Position numbers and translations under genes: made by a program
Origin: Endozoicomonas sp. SESOKO1
Lineage (GTDB): Bacteria > Pseudomonadota > Gammaproteobacteria > Pseudomonadales > Endozoicomonadaceae
Assembly: GCF_024606265.1 (NCBI RefSeq)
Contig: NZ_JAHHPP010000045.1
Coordinates: 1-36,202, forward strand
Reading direction: 5' to 3'
Length of the DNA stretch: 36,202 bases
The notes under the pieces: generated by a model
The model's input: only the letters and a program-made list of their open reading frames with translations
Told to the model about the DNA's origin: nothing
The model's database searches: none
In this document: one piece after another, positions 1 to 10,691 of the stretch
How the letters are laid out: the number at the start of each line of letters is the position of its first letter
Position numbering within the stretch: position 1 is the first letter of the stretch

Positions 1-422
1 CAGAAACGTTCTTGAGCGATCAAGAACCCTCGCCCGCCAGGGCGGGGAGTGTCAGGACCACCGATATCTGTGCTGGTCATCCATGTGTGAGGAAAATCCT
101 GTTTTAACCGTTTGAGCGATTGGGCCTGATTTGGATTAGAGACTTCCAGAAGACGTTTTCTATCGTCAGTCACCCGCTTTGACTGTGACTTTTCTCCCTT
201 AAGTAACGGTTGTTCAGATTGTTCTGTGGCTGTGCTCCCTTTTAGACCGCTTGCTTCCAAACCGCTTATGGCTGAATTAACTGGCGTACCGCTAGATATA
301 CTGCTGAGGACATTCTGCGCTATTGGTTGCATGATAGTTCCGGCCATATTGGCAGAGAGATTGATTTTTTGTGGCCATTAATAAGTAGCAGCCTGTGGGA
401 TTTCTCTGGGTCTTTGACTCAT
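1..422 (-). pseudogene. Broken or interrupted gene of unknown function, runs off left edge
   Basis: A minus-strand reading frame with a textbook Shine-Dalgarno (AGGAGG on the minus strand, plus-strand 429-434) six bases before an ATG at 422-420. After 14 codons (MSQRPREIPQAATY) it meets an in-frame TAA at 380-378, then stays open in the same frame to the window edge for about 125 more codons. The downstream part is rich in Ser, Gln, Thr and Gly and shows no domain I recognise. The next in-frame ATG (347-345) has no ribosome binding site, so a nonsense mutation in a once intact gene is the simplest reading. Internal restart at 347 or 332 and readthrough of the TAA are alternatives. The C-terminal part is outside the window. 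Confidence 0.5.
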
Positions 423-547
423 GGACATCCTCCTGATGACTATTACCTGTCAGCCTAATCAAAAACGGAACATCAGATCAGTTAATTTGGCAAAAGTTCC
501 TTTTTCTAAGGGATTTACCAGTTCAGGGTTATAAAAACACTGGAAAA

Positions 548-715
548 ATGACTCACTCGGCCAATCGTTGCATGTTGACAGAGTCTCATCTTAATTACGC
601 AGAGACTGAGCAGTGGAGAAATGCCAATTCCATGAAGGGAACACTTTTCTCCGTGGTGTTTTTGGTTATCATTGCACTCTTTGAAACAGGGCAATTTTCA
701 ATCAGTCATAAATAA
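548..715 (+). CDS. Possible small single-span membrane protein
   Basis: A 55-codon frame starting ATG at 548. The C-terminal half (from an internal in-frame ATG at 632) reads MKGTLFSVVFLVIIALFETG, one hydrophobic segment long enough to span the membrane. The KGTLFSVxFL opening recalls the tiny cytochrome c oxidase subunit IIa (CoxIIa) family, but no oxidase genes are near and the Trp/Tyr-rich second half of that family is missing. There is no strong ribosome binding site before either start. It could be a real micro-protein, a remnant, or chance. Confidence 0.25.
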   Translation: MTHSANRCMLTESHLNYAETEQWRNANSMKGTLFSVVFLVIIALFETGQFSISHK

Positions 716-948
716 CGATTCTTTCTACAAAAGGTCACTGTTTCACATGCCTTTTCATAAATTATTATTGTTGGTTATCAATTCTACACCTTTGCGGAAA
801 ATACTGATCTAAAACAATGAATTTATTGTAAAAAGACCAAGGTTTTCTTTCGTTTTTACGTTAATATCCGCCCCCATCAACGTGTCGGGACATTGTTCGC
901 CTGACAGCCAATCACACTAGAACCCCACCTCTGACGGAGAAAACTCCA
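716..948. promoter_or_regulatory. Non-coding leader/promoter region of pyk
   Basis: AT-rich stretch upstream of pyruvate kinase without a credible gene. It holds a 7-bp inverted repeat GTAAAAA (828-834) / TTTTTAC (853-859), overlapping a smaller repeat ACAAT-N6-ATTGT (815-830). These could be operator sites, but I recognise no consensus. The GGAG at 936-939 serves the pyk GTG start nine bases later. The promoter itself was not pinned down. Confidence 0.3.
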
Positions 949-2370
<1,422 letters not shown>

Positions 2371-2401
2371 TCCCTGATCCCGCTGTAATCATGTCACCTT
2401 G

Positions 2402-2431
2402 CCTGTCCTCTCCATTCCCGGGGAGGACAGG
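2402..2431. terminator. Hairpin between convergent pyk and dehydratase genes
   Basis: CCTGTCCTC (2402-2410) pairs perfectly with GAGGACAGG (2423-2431) around a 12-base loop that can itself pair further. It sits 32 bases after the pyk stop between convergent genes, where a two-way terminator is expected. No T-tract follows on either side, so it may act with Rho or only protect the mRNA end. Confidence 0.45.
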
Positions 2432-2470
2432 GAAGCATCAGAACATTTCCTCCCTCCTGACTGAGCCTTG

Positions 2471-3490
2471 TTAACTGTGCCCTGATTGTAATCCTGATTG
2501 TAATATTGAAGCGTACTTGTCCGGGTCAACATTACCGCCACTGCCAACAGCGACTACGGTTTTATTTTCAAACAGCGCCGGGTTTTCCATAACCGCGGCA
2601 ATGGCAACAGCACCACTGGGTTCCAGCACCAGATTCATTTCCTGAAAGCTGAGCCTGACGGCATCATGAGCCTGTTGGGTATTTACTGTTATCCCTCTGA
2701 CACCGGTTTGCAGCACGATGTCCAGGTTGGCAATGCCGGGTTCAAGGGCCAGTAGAGCATCACAGTCACACAAGATATGGCCTTTGGCTCGAGAGCGTCT
2801 GCCTTTTTCAAGAGAAATCCCCATTCCCTGGTAACCATCGACTTCAACAGCCCATACCTGGGTGTTGTCACCAAAGACCAGGCTTGATCCTGCAACCAGA
2901 CTGCCACCCCCAACGGGGCAGAGAATATGATCACAGGCCTTCCCGGTCATCGCCAGCTGTTCCTGAAGCTCCAGTGCCACAGATGCCTGGCCAATGATGA
3001 TTTCATGGTCATCGAACGGGTGAAGCAGAACTGCACCATGGTCATTGGCTATTTTACTGGCCATATCACTGGCAGCTTCCTCCCTGGAAGGATTATTGCA
3101 TTGGCAGAGAGTGACCTCTGCGCCATAACGCCTGGCATTATTTATTTTTGATTGGGGGGCATCATGGGGCATGACCAGTCTGACCGGAATCCCCAGAAGC
3201 TGCCCGGCAGCTGACAGGCCTGCTGCAAAATTACCGGAAGAGTATGATGTAACTCCTTGTTTCTTCTGTGGTTCTGTTAAATTTGACAGTCGGTAAAATG
3301 CGCCCCGAAACTTAAATGCTCCGGTAATTTGCAACGACTCTGCCTTGACAAACACTTCTCCACGAATCAGTTCACTCAGGGTGTCTGATTTTATCAGGGG
3401 GGTTGTGCGGACATTGTTTCTTATTTGCTGAAAAGCATCATTTAACTTCAGGAAATCAGGAAGCTTGTTAACATTGGGTACTGCTGGCAT
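2471..3490 (-). CDS. PLP-dependent threonine/serine dehydratase-family enzyme
   Basis: Fold-type II pyridoxal-phosphate enzyme of the threonine deaminase / serine racemase group, 339 residues, which is the length of the one-domain (catabolic or racemase) members without the IlvA regulatory domain. Visible marks: the Schiff-base lysine in GAFKFRGA (K60), the substrate loop SSGNFAAG (84-91) and the phosphate-binding glycine loop CPVGGGSLVAG (191-201), where the usual GGGG is GGGS. Likely reactions are deamination of threonine or serine, or amino-acid racemisation; the sequence does not decide, and hydroxyectoine-type dehydratases are relatives. It is a single gene with a weak ribosome binding site (GAGG two bases before ATG), and a perfect palindrome lies 51 bases upstream (3541-3559). 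Confidence 0.75.
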   Translation of the reverse strand: MPAVPNVNKLPDFLKLNDAFQQIRNNVRTTPLIKSDTLSELIRGEVFVKAESLQITGAFKFRGAFYRLSNLTEPQKKQGVTSYSSGNFAAGLSAAGQLLGIPVRLVMPHDAPQSKINNARRYGAEVTLCQCNNPSREEAASDMASKIANDHGAVLLHPFDDHEIIIGQASVALELQEQLAMTGKACDHILCPVGGGSLVAGSSLVFGDNTQVWAVEVDGYQGMGISLEKGRRSRAKGHILCDCDALLALEPGIANLDIVLQTGVRGITVNTQQAHDAVRLSFQEMNLVLEPSGAVAIAAVMENPALFENKTVVAVGSGGNVDPDKYASILQSGLQSGHS

Positions 3491-3540
3491 AACCTCGATA
3501 TCTGTATCTTATTGAAGGCCATCGGGCAAAGAAGGGATTG

Positions 3541-3559
3541 TTGACTATAAGATAGTCAA
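3541..3559. promoter_or_regulatory. Operator-like palindrome between divergent genes
   Basis: TTGACTAT-AAG-ATAGTCAA is a perfect 8-bp inverted repeat with a 3-base spacer. It lies between the divergent dehydratase (start 3490) and the orphan gene (start 3682), at a distance that suits a repressor or activator site for the dehydratase promoter. The binding protein is unknown. Confidence 0.45.
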
Positions 3560-3681
3560 AATTGGCTGTGAAGTTCGACAATTTCATTCAGTGGAAAATG
3601 TTCCGTTTTGAATTGAACTTTTTTATAAAGAATGAGTCTGATGGATTGTAGTCATAATAACGCTTACAAAGGCTTGCTTGA

Positions 3682-4476
3682 ATGTTCCCGACAATTTCCA
3701 GAATACCAGCCTGCCAAGCTGCAACGCTTGAATACCTGAATGCATTTGGAGATAAAGTAATCAGCTCTAAAGGTGGGGAGAATTTAGACAAGAAATTCAG
3801 CTCTAACGTCGCAAAGGACAGTGCTATTAACATTCTATACGATGTAAATACCTTTATTAGATCTACACAGACAGACTCCAGGGATGTAAAAGTACTGAGG
3901 AAATTTCTTCGGGAACGGTGGCTCTATCCCTCAAGGATTTGTGAAAGCTGTACTTTTGAACAGCCAAGCACTAAATATGCTGCGAAGCGTACTGCGCGAA
4001 TAATTACAGACGTTGATGCTTTTTTGACATCCCGACACACTACTCGTGAAGATGGTGTTACGCTTCGACACCTGCTTAATAAAAGTGTATTCGCCAATTC
4101 CTCTTCAGGGATTGGTTGTAATGTGCATGACGCAACACATCGCACAAAAAAGGCGGGAGCCTTAAATCATCAAAAATCGGTTCCTTCAACAACCTATGAA
4201 AAATTAGTAACAAATTATGATAAGGTGGTGGAAGGACTCTATGATTATCAAATAAAAAGGATCACAGACAGGCTTGCATACAATGGCACTTTTTCCAGTG
4301 GTGAGCGTCTTTTAATTTACAGTAAACCGGAAGGTTCAGAAAGAGCCTGGTCACTTCTTGATACGCTAACAATGCAGAGTGCGCGTAGGCCATCACTGGA
4401 CAAAGCCGCCTTAAGATTTGAAGCAGCGCTGCAAATCGTGAATTCCAGAATAGCCAGCGATATGTTCCGTGATTAA
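3682..4476 (+). CDS. Orphan protein with an internal repeat, unknown function
   Basis: A 264-residue protein I do not recognise. It has no signal peptide and no membrane segment. Residues 54-78 and 110-134 align without gaps as two copies of a unit with the pattern DV-x2-F-x2-S-x2-T-x3-D-x3-LR-x2-L, suggesting a duplicated helical module. A CxxC (C87, C90) lies between the copies and a CxxxDxxH stretch (C146-H153) after the second, so metal binding is possible but unproven. The codon use is more AT-rich than the metabolic neighbours, and there is only a weak ribosome binding site. It converges with aceA. It may be a lineage-specific or acquired gene. Confidence 0.6.
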   Translation: MFPTISRIPACQAATLEYLNAFGDKVISSKGGENLDKKFSSNVAKDSAINILYDVNTFIRSTQTDSRDVKVLRKFLRERWLYPSRICESCTFEQPSTKYAAKRTARIITDVDAFLTSRHTTREDGVTLRHLLNKSVFANSSSGIGCNVHDATHRTKKAGALNHQKSVPSTTYEKLVTNYDKVVEGLYDYQIKRITDRLAYNGTFSSGERLLIYSKPEGSERAWSLLDTLTMQSARRPSLDKAALRFEAALQIVNSRIASDMFRD

Positions 4477-4518
4477 AGATGAGCCCCAACATCGATCAGG
4501 GACTCAAACTTCATTGAT

Positions 4519-5856
4519 TTAGAACTGTTCTTCTTCCGTAGACCCGGTTAATGCGGTTACTGAAGACTGACCACCCTGAATAACCGTCGTCATATCATCA
4601 AAATAACCGGTACCCACTTCCTGTTGGTGGGCAGCAAAGGTATAGCCTTTTTCAGCAGCGCCAAACTCTGGCTCCTGAAGCATTTCTACATAATGCTTCA
4701 TCCCTTCACCCTGAGCGTAGTTATGAGCCAGTTCAAACATGTTGAACCACATGTTGTGAATGCCCGCAAGAGTGATGAACTGATACTTGTAACCCATATC
4801 ACTCAGTTCCTGCTGGAATTTGGCAATGGTTTCATCGTCCAGGTTTTTCTTCCAGTTAAAGGATGGTGAGCAGTTATAGGCCAGCAGCTGATCCGGGTAT
4901 TCAGCTTTGATCGCTTCAGCAAACTTGCGGGCTTCATCCAGGTCGGGAGTAGCGGTTTCACACCACAGCAGATCGGCGTATGGAGCATAGGCAAGACCAC
5001 GGGCAATAGCCTGATCAATACCAGCCCTGGTCCGGAAGAAACCTTCAGTTGTTCTTTCGCCAGTAAGGAATGCGGCATCATAAGGGTCGCAGTCAGAAGT
5101 AATCAGGTCAGCGGCGTTGGCATCGGTACGGGCCAGAACAATGGTTGGTACATCAGCAACGTCAGCAGCCAATCGAGCGGCAATCAACTTCTGTACGGCT
5201 TCCTGAGTAGGAACCAGTACCTTGCCACCCATGTGGCCACACTTTTTAACAGAAGCCAGCTGATCTTCAAAGTGTACACCTGCAGCACCGGCCTCAATCA
5301 TGCCCTTCATCAGCTCATAGGCGTTCAGTACACCACCAAAGCCTGCTTCAGCGTCAGCAACTATCGGGGCAAACATGTCAACATAACCTTTATCCCCTGG
5401 TTGCTTACCGGCTTTCCACTGAATCTGGTCGGCACGACGGAAACTGTTGTTGATGCGCTTGACCACTGCCGGTACGGAGTCAACCGGGTACAGAGACTGA
5501 TCAGGGTACATGGTGCTGGCCGTATTATTATCTGCCGCAACCTGCCAGCCGGAAAGATAGATCGCTTCAATGCCTGCTTTAACCTGTTGTACTGCCTGAC
5601 CGCCAGTGAGGGCACCAAGACAGTTTACATACCCCTTTTTAGACTGATTGCCATACACCAGATCCCAGAGCTTCTCGGCCCCTTGTCTGGCAATGGTGTT
5701 TTCGATGTTGACAGAACCTCTCAGACGGACAACGTCTTCCGCACTGTAGGTTCTTTTTACATTTTTCCAGCGCGGGTTCTCCGCCCAGTCCTTTTCAATG
5801 CGGGCAATTTCTTCAGAGCGGTTGTAACGCGGCTTGTTATAAGAGTAGCGAGCCAT
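4519..5856 (-). CDS. aceA: Isocitrate lyase
   Basis: Splits isocitrate into glyoxylate and succinate, the first step of the glyoxylate shunt used on acetate and fatty acids. The 445-residue protein has the family signature KKCGHMGGK with catalytic Cys206, the metal-binding SGWQVAAD region (102-109) and the ...[10 protein letters not shown]... segment. The length is near the E. coli enzyme. The start at 5856 has a strong ribosome binding site (GGGGGAGG on the minus strand, 5865-5872). It is divergent from a LysR-type regulator across a 139-base region with a palindrome, and the partner malate synthase lies about 1.4 kb away on the other side of that regulator. Confidence 0.96.
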   Translation of the reverse strand: MARYSYNKPRYNRSEEIARIEKDWAENPRWKNVKRTYSAEDVVRLRGSVNIENTIARQGAEKLWDLVYGNQSKKGYVNCLGALTGGQAVQQVKAGIEAIYLSGWQVAADNNTASTMYPDQSLYPVDSVPAVVKRINNSFRRADQIQWKAGKQPGDKGYVDMFAPIVADAEAGFGGVLNAYELMKGMIEAGAAGVHFEDQLASVKKCGHMGGKVLVPTQEAVQKLIAARLAADVADVPTIVLARTDANAADLITSDCDPYDAAFLTGERTTEGFFRTRAGIDQAIARGLAYAPYADLLWCETATPDLDEARKFAEAIKAEYPDQLLAYNCSPSFNWKKNLDDETIAKFQQELSDMGYKYQFITLAGIHNMWFNMFELAHNYAQGEGMKHYVEMLQEPEFGAAEKGYTFAAHQQEVGTGYFDDMTTVIQGGQSSVTALTGSTEEEQF

Positions 5857-5907
5857 GTTATTTTTCCTCCCCCGAAAAGCGAGGTGTAGTTATGCGACTG
5901 TTTAAAT

Positions 5908-5923
5908 TCAAACAAATGTTTGA
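5908..5923. promoter_or_regulatory. Candidate LysR-type operator between aceA and its regulator
   Basis: TCAAACA-AA-TGTTTGA is a perfect 7-bp inverted repeat in the aceA/LysR divergent gap. Its size and position fit the dyad that a LysR-type protein recognises when it controls itself and a divergent target. That the neighbouring regulator binds here is inferred. Confidence 0.5.
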
Positions 5924-5995
5924 TTTACGTCGTACATCCTAAACACCTGAAAAAGATTCTGGTAATTTATAAGCGTTATCTCGGGTATTTATAGA

Positions 5996-6928
5996 ATGAA
6001 TATTGCACGCGTTGATCTGAATTTGATGGTTTACCTGGATGTTCTGCTCAGGGAGCGGAATGTAACCCGTGCCGCTGAACAGTTGGGCATTACCCAGCCC
6101 GCTATGAGCAACGGTCTTCGCAGACTGCGGGAGTTGTTTAATGACCCTCTGTTAATCCGGACCAGCGAAGGGATGACCCCAACAGAACGTGCACTTGAAC
6201 TACAGCCACTGATTCGTGAAGCATTACTGGCCATGGAGAAAACGATTCAGCCAAAAGAAAAGTTTGATCCTGAGTTCAGTCAGCGGGTATTCAGGATCAT
6301 GGCTTCTGATTATGCAGAATCAACCCTGATTCCCGTGGTATTGAAGCAGGTTCGCTCAGTGGCACATCATGTGACACTGGATGTCTTAACGCCCAGTGAT
6401 GTAAGTTTTCACGACGTAGAACAAGGTTGGGTCGATATGGCCATTAACCGTTTTGACAGTCTGCCTCAGTCGTTTTATCAATCCCGGATATGGCAGGATG
6501 ACTTTTCCTGTGTAGTCAGTAGAGAAAATCCGATACTGAATAACTTTACTCTGGACACCTATCTTCAAGCCCAGCATATCTGGGCCAGCAAAACCGGAAT
6601 GGGTGTTGGTGTCGGGGTTAATCCTGAAGATGTTCAGCGACTGGGCTGGGTAGACGAAGCACTGGCTGCCGTTGGCAAAAAACGCAAAATCAGTGTTTTT
6701 ACCCGCCATTACCAGGTGGCAATGCTGTTATCTGTCCAGAATGATCTGATCGCTACACTTCCCAGTCGGCTTGCGGATATTGAACGCTTTAGTGCAAAGC
6801 TCGCTGTGCTCAGCCCACCGTTTGAAATTCCATCATTTGATCTATCCATGGCCTGGAGTCCTTTGCTGCATCATGATTCTGCGCATCAGTGGTTGAGACA
6901 GATTATTAAATCCGTGGCGGAAAAGTGA
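5996..6928 (+). CDS. LysR-family transcriptional regulator, probable glyoxylate-shunt regulator
   Basis: 310 residues, the usual LysR length. The N-terminal winged helix-turn-helix (about residues 8-66) contains RNVTRAAEQLGITQPAMSNG and LRRLRELFNDPLL, the conserved DNA-binding pattern of the NodD/LeuO-like branch. The rest is the effector-binding periplasmic-fold domain. Transcribed divergently from aceA and upstream of glcB, so control of isocitrate lyase, malate synthase or both is the natural guess; the ligand cannot be read from sequence. The Shine-Dalgarno is weak. A very strong terminator follows 120 bases after the stop, so it is a one-gene unit. Confidence 0.88.
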   Translation: MNIARVDLNLMVYLDVLLRERNVTRAAEQLGITQPAMSNGLRRLRELFNDPLLIRTSEGMTPTERALELQPLIREALLAMEKTIQPKEKFDPEFSQRVFRIMASDYAESTLIPVVLKQVRSVAHHVTLDVLTPSDVSFHDVEQGWVDMAINRFDSLPQSFYQSRIWQDDFSCVVSRENPILNNFTLDTYLQAQHIWASKTGMGVGVGVNPEDVQRLGWVDEALAAVGKKRKISVFTRHYQVAMLLSVQNDLIATLPSRLADIERFSAKLAVLSPPFEIPSFDLSMAWSPLLHHDSAHQWLRQIIKSVAEK

Positions 6929-7048
6929 CAGTTTAGTTTGCTTTTATGTAAGCAAAGAATTTATGGCAGAGTCTTACTACTTGTTAATCTCTAAGCAGCA
7001 GGGTGTTGTCCTGAACGACTGATTTGCCAGAGAGAAAGTTCTGTCGAA

Positions 7049-7090
7049 AAAGCCCTTTTCTTTTATTCAAAAGAAAAGGGCTTTCTTTTT
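7049..7090 (+). terminator. Strong intrinsic terminator after the LysR gene
   Basis: A perfect 16-bp stem (7049-7064 with 7069-7084) around the tetraloop ATTC, with GGGC at its core, followed by CTTTTTG. It ends LysR transcription and isolates glcB. The A-rich other side means it may also work in the reverse direction. Confidence 0.9.
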
Positions 7091-7139
7091 GCCTCATTCA
7101 TACGATAAATAACCGTCATTGCGGGTGTTAATTGGAAAT

Positions 7140-7153
7140 ATATGATTTCATAT
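7140..7153. promoter_or_regulatory. Palindrome upstream of glcB
   Basis: ATATGA-TT-TCATAT is a perfect 6-bp inverted repeat 130 bases before the glcB start. It may be an operator, but it does not resemble the palindrome in front of aceA. A TTGACT word at 7204-7209 could be a -35 element for glcB; no well-spaced -10 was found. Confidence 0.3.
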
Positions 7154-7283
7154 GGTTAGCTACTTATAGACCGCCTGTGAGGTAAATTCTGCCTGCCGAC
7201 TCGTTGACTTTTCCTTGTACATGGTTGCATGCATACTATACACGTCAGTTGCATAATAATGATAATCAGGAAGTGAGGTTGAA

Positions 7284-9467
7284 ATGACTGAACGCATCCA
7301 GAAAGGCGGCCTGCAAGTAGCGCGGGTACTCCATGATTTACTGGTGAATGACATTGTTCCGGGAACCGGGGTTGATCCAGATAAGTTCTGGCGGTCACTT
7401 GAAGCGTTGGTTAATGACCTTGCCCCTGAAAACGTAGCACTTCTGGCCCGTCGGGATGAGCTTCAGCAGAAGATTGATGCATGGCACCGACAAAACCGTT
7501 ATACCGAAGAAAATAAGCCTGAGTACAGGTCGTTCCTTGAGGAAACAGGTTATCTACTGCCTGCGGGGGATGACTTTTCCATCTCCACCGCCAATGTTGA
7601 CAGTGAAATAGCTCGTCAGGCAGGACCCCAGCTGGTCGTTCCCGTTATGAATGCCCGTTTTGCCTTGAATGCTGCCAATGCACGCTGGGGTAGCCTTTAT
7701 GATGCGTTGTATGGAACGGATGCTATTCCCGAAACTGAAGGTGCTGAAAAGGGGAAAGGATATAACCCGATTCGTGGCAGGAAAGTGATTGAGTTTGGTC
7801 GTGAATTGCTGGATACAGCGGCTCCATTGGTTTCTGGTAGCCATAAAGAAGCCGTTTGCTATCAGGTGCTGGAAAACAGTCTGGCCATTTCGCTTGAGGA
7901 TGGTTCCACAACATCCCTGAAAGAACCGGAAAAGTTTCTCGGTTATACCGGAACCGCTGAAAAACCAGACTCAATATTGTTGAAAAACAATGAATTGCAT
8001 ATTGATATTCAGTTTGATTCTGAAGGTGTAATCGGCAGAGACGATGTTGCGGATGTTCAGGATCTTATTGTTGAGGCTGCCATTACCACCATTATGGACT
8101 GCGAAGATTCAGTGGCGGCAGTGGATGCAGAAGACAAGGCCCTGGTATATCGCAACTGGCTTGGACTGATGAAAGGCAACCTGGAGGATACGTTTGTTAA
8201 AGGTGGCAAACCGGTGACCCGAAAGCTGAGTTCTGACCGGTATTACACGGCACCAGACGGTGGTGAACTGGTCTTACCCGGCAGAAGCCTGATGTTTGTA
8301 CGAAATGTTGGCCACCTGATGACCAATGATGCCATTCTCGATGCCCGGGGTAATGAAATTCCGGAGGGGATTATGGATGGTATGTTCACCTCCCTGATTG
8401 CCATCCATGACCTGAAGAAAAAAGCAGGTAGCCAGCAGAACTCACGGGAAGGCAGCATTTATATCGTCAAGCCAAAGATGCATGGGCCGGAAGAAGTCGC
8501 CTTTACCTGCAAACTGTTTTCCCGTATCGAAGCGGCTCTTGATCTGCCTGCCAATACTTTAAAGGTGGGTATTATGGATGAAGAGCGCAGAACCTCCATC
8601 AACCTGAAAGCCTGCATCCGCCAGGCCAGAGACCGCATTGTCTTTATCAATACCGGTTTCCTGGACCGTACCGGGGACGAGATACACACCAGCATGGAAG
8701 TCGGCCCTGTTATTCCCAAAGGCGAGATGAAACAATCCACCTGGATTCAGGCCTACGAAGATCACAATGTTGATATTGGTCTTCATACTGGCCTGCCGGG
8801 CAAAGCCCAGATTGGTAAAGGTATGTGGGCGATGCCGGATGAGATGGCAAAAATGATGGAGCAGAAGATGGCTCATCCCCTGTCAGGAGCCAACACCGCC
8901 TGGGTACCTTCTCCCAATGGCGCAACGCTCCACGCCGTTCATTATCACAGGGTTAATGTTCTGGCCCGTCAGGAGGCACTGGCCAGTCGTCAAAAAGCCA
9001 GTGTTGATGACATTCTGCAAATTCCGGTAATGAATAATCCTGGTAAATTATCCGCCGAGTTGATCCAGAAAGAGCTGGATAATAACGCCCAGGGGATTCT
9101 TGGTTATGTGGTGCGCTGGATTGACCAGGGCGTTGGTTGTTCCAAGGTTCCGGATATTAACGACATTGGTTTAATGGAAGACCGTGCCACGCTGCGAATT
9201 TCCAGCCAGCATATTGCCAACTGGCTTCGTCACGGTATCTGTTCAGAAGCGCAGGTCATGGAAATCATGAAGCGTATGGCTGTGATTGTAGACCGGCAAA
9301 ATGCCACTGATACCGCTTACCAACCCATGGCGCCAGACTTTGACAAGAGCATTGCCTTTGCTGCAGCCTGCGATCTTGTATTCAAGGGCTGTGAGCAGCC
9401 TAACGGTTATACCGAGCCTGTACTTCATAAACGCCGAAAAGAGTATAAAGCTGCCAATCCTGCTTGA
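7284..9467 (+). CDS. glcB: Malate synthase G
   Basis: Condenses glyoxylate with acetyl-CoA to give malate, the second step of the glyoxylate shunt. At 727 residues it is the long G isoform rather than the ~530-residue A isoform. It shows the family blocks [45 protein letters not shown] and [20 protein letters not shown], which carry the acetyl-CoA and Mg-glyoxylate site residues. The start has GAAGTGAGG just upstream. Single gene between two terminators, in the neighbourhood of aceA. Use of the G isoform as shunt partner (rather than for glycolate) is inferred from that proximity and from the absence of glycolate oxidase genes here. Confidence 0.96.
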   Translation: MTERIQKGGLQVARVLHDLLVNDIVPGTGVDPDKFWRSLEALVNDLAPENVALLARRDELQQKIDAWHRQNRYTEENKPEYRSFLEETGYLLPAGDDFSISTANVDSEIARQAGPQLVVPVMNARFALNAANARWGSLYDALYGTDAIPETEGAEKGKGYNPIRGRKVIEFGRELLDTAAPLVSGSHKEAVCYQVLENSLAISLEDGSTTSLKEPEKFLGYTGTAEKPDSILLKNNELHIDIQFDSEGVIGRDDVADVQDLIVEAAITTIMDCEDSVAAVDAEDKALVYRNWLGLMKGNLEDTFVKGGKPVTRKLSSDRYYTAPDGGELVLPGRSLMFVRNVGHLMTNDAILDARGNEIPEGIMDGMFTSLIAIHDLKKKAGSQQNSREGSIYIVKPKMHGPEEVAFTCKLFSRIEAALDLPANTLKVGIMDEERRTSINLKACIRQARDRIVFINTGFLDRTGDEIHTSMEVGPVIPKGEMKQSTWIQAYEDHNVDIGLHTGLPGKAQIGKGMWAMPDEMAKMMEQKMAHPLSGANTAWVPSPNGATLHAVHYHRVNVLARQEALASRQKASVDDILQIPVMNNPGKLSAELIQKELDNNAQGILGYVVRWIDQGVGCSKVPDINDIGLMEDRATLRISSQHIANWLRHGICSEAQVMEIMKRMAVIVDRQNATDTAYQPMAPDFDKSIAFAAACDLVFKGCEQPNGYTEPVLHKRRKEYKAANPA

Positions 9468-9488
9468 AGACTGATTCTGAATTCAAAA

Positions 9489-9532
9489 ACACACTCTCAA
9501 TCAACTGGTTACCATGTTAATTGAGAGTGTGT
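9489..9532 (+). terminator. Hairpin after glcB
   Basis: ACACACTCTCAAT (9489-9501) pairs over 13 bp with ATTGAGAGTGTGT (9520-9532), loop 18 bases. It starts 22 bases after the glcB stop. No clean T-tract follows, so termination efficiency is uncertain. Confidence 0.55.
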
Positions 9533-9653
9533 CCTCAATTAGACCAACGCTTCTCACTATACTAACCTTTTCCAACATTATCTTCTGAACCCTTTATCGA
9601 ATGCTCCTGTCTGATAAAGAGATAACCCTTTAACTGTTTTTCTGGTCTCGAGA

Positions 9654-10691
9654 ATGGATAATGCATCCCCTCATTCAGTGCGAAACTGGATAATCACTGT
9701 TGCCGTTCTGTTGATTCTGCTGATCGCCGCCTATTTCTATATCGAATATCAGAAAAAATACCCGAGCACCAATGATGCCTATGTTCACGGAAATATTATC
9801 TATATAGCGCCACAGGTCGGTGGTCGGGTCAGTATCGTCAATGTAGACAACTATGAGCATGTGCATGCGGGTGAGATGCTTATTCAGATTGATCCGGCGT
9901 CTTATGAAGCACAGCTCAATAAGGCAAAAGCTGCTTATCAGGTAGCGACAGAGGAAAACGAGGCTGACAGTGAGGGGATATTGGCTGCCAGCAGTAATGT
10001 TTCCACTGCAGCAGCAAAACTGCGAAAAGTACAATTAAACTTCAGACGTACCATGACACTGGTTGCTGAGGGTGTTCTTCCTGAGGAAGAGGCTGACACC
10101 GCCAGGGCCGCACTGATTACCGCACAGGATGCCCTGGCCAGTGCAAGGGCACAAATGGCACAGCTGATCGCTGAGCAGGGGGCAGAGGGTGAAGAGGCTC
10201 CAGCAGTTCAGGAAGCCGCCGCTACGTTAATGTTGGCCACCCTCAACCTGTCCTATACCAATATTTCTGCCCCTGCAGATGGAGAGCTGGGTAAAGTCAA
10301 TATCCATCCGGGCAGTGTGGTAAATGAGGGGCAGGCCCTGATGCCATTAGTGGTAGCGGAAAGTTACTGGGTTCAGGCCAATTTCAAGGAGGGTGATCTT
10401 GGCAGAATTCAGCCAGGCATGTCGGCCAGTGTTGAGCTGGATATGTATCCGAATACTACATTTACGGGAACCGTTGAGTCTATTTCACCGGCCAGTGGCT
10501 CTGCTTTCTCTCTACTCCCTCCCGAAAATGCAACCGGTAACTGGGTGAAAATTACTCAGCGTTTTCCGGTTAGTATACGTTTGAAGGATGCTGATAATCA
10601 GCGGGGTAAAGAGCCGCTGAGAGTAGGGGCCAGTGCCACGGTAACGGTGGATACCGTAGCCACTGCTAATGAACCCTCCCATGAAAAATAG
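9654..10691 (+). CDS. EmrA/HlyD-family membrane fusion protein of an efflux pump
   Basis: Periplasmic adaptor that links an inner-membrane transporter to an outer-membrane channel. 345 residues: one N-terminal membrane anchor (about 12-30), then the typical TNDAYVHGNIIYIAPQVGGRV lipoyl/beta-barrel start (39-59, quoted in part), a helical hairpin (about 85-185, Ala/Glu-rich) and the closing barrel with LGKVNIHPGSVVNEGQAL. This is the EmrA arrangement. Its last 23 bases overlap the start of the transporter gene, so the two are translationally linked. The substrate is unknown; multidrug or fatty-acid-like compounds are the usual range. Confidence 0.88.
   Translation: MDNASPHSVRNWIITVAVLLILLIAAYFYIEYQKKYPSTNDAYVHGNIIYIAPQVGGRVSIVNVDNYEHVHAGEMLIQIDPASYEAQLNKAKAAYQVATEENEADSEGILAASSNVSTAAAKLRKVQLNFRRTMTLVAEGVLPEEEADTARAALITAQDALASARAQMAQLIAEQGAEGEEAPAVQEAAATLMLATLNLSYTNISAPADGELGKVNIHPGSVVNEGQALMPLVVAESYWVQANFKEGDLGRIQPGMSASVELDMYPNTTFTGTVESISPASGSAFSLLPPENATGNWVKITQRFPVSIRLKDADNQRGKEPLRVGASATVTVDTVATANEPSHEK

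Noticed and set aside
3588-3833. 81-codon minus-strand frame opposite the orphan gene start
   Set aside because: No RBS and largely antisense to the longer, internally repeated plus-strand frame.
5233-5889. 218-codon plus-strand frame inside aceA
   Set aside because: Antisense to conserved isocitrate lyase and crossing its promoter; no family resemblance.
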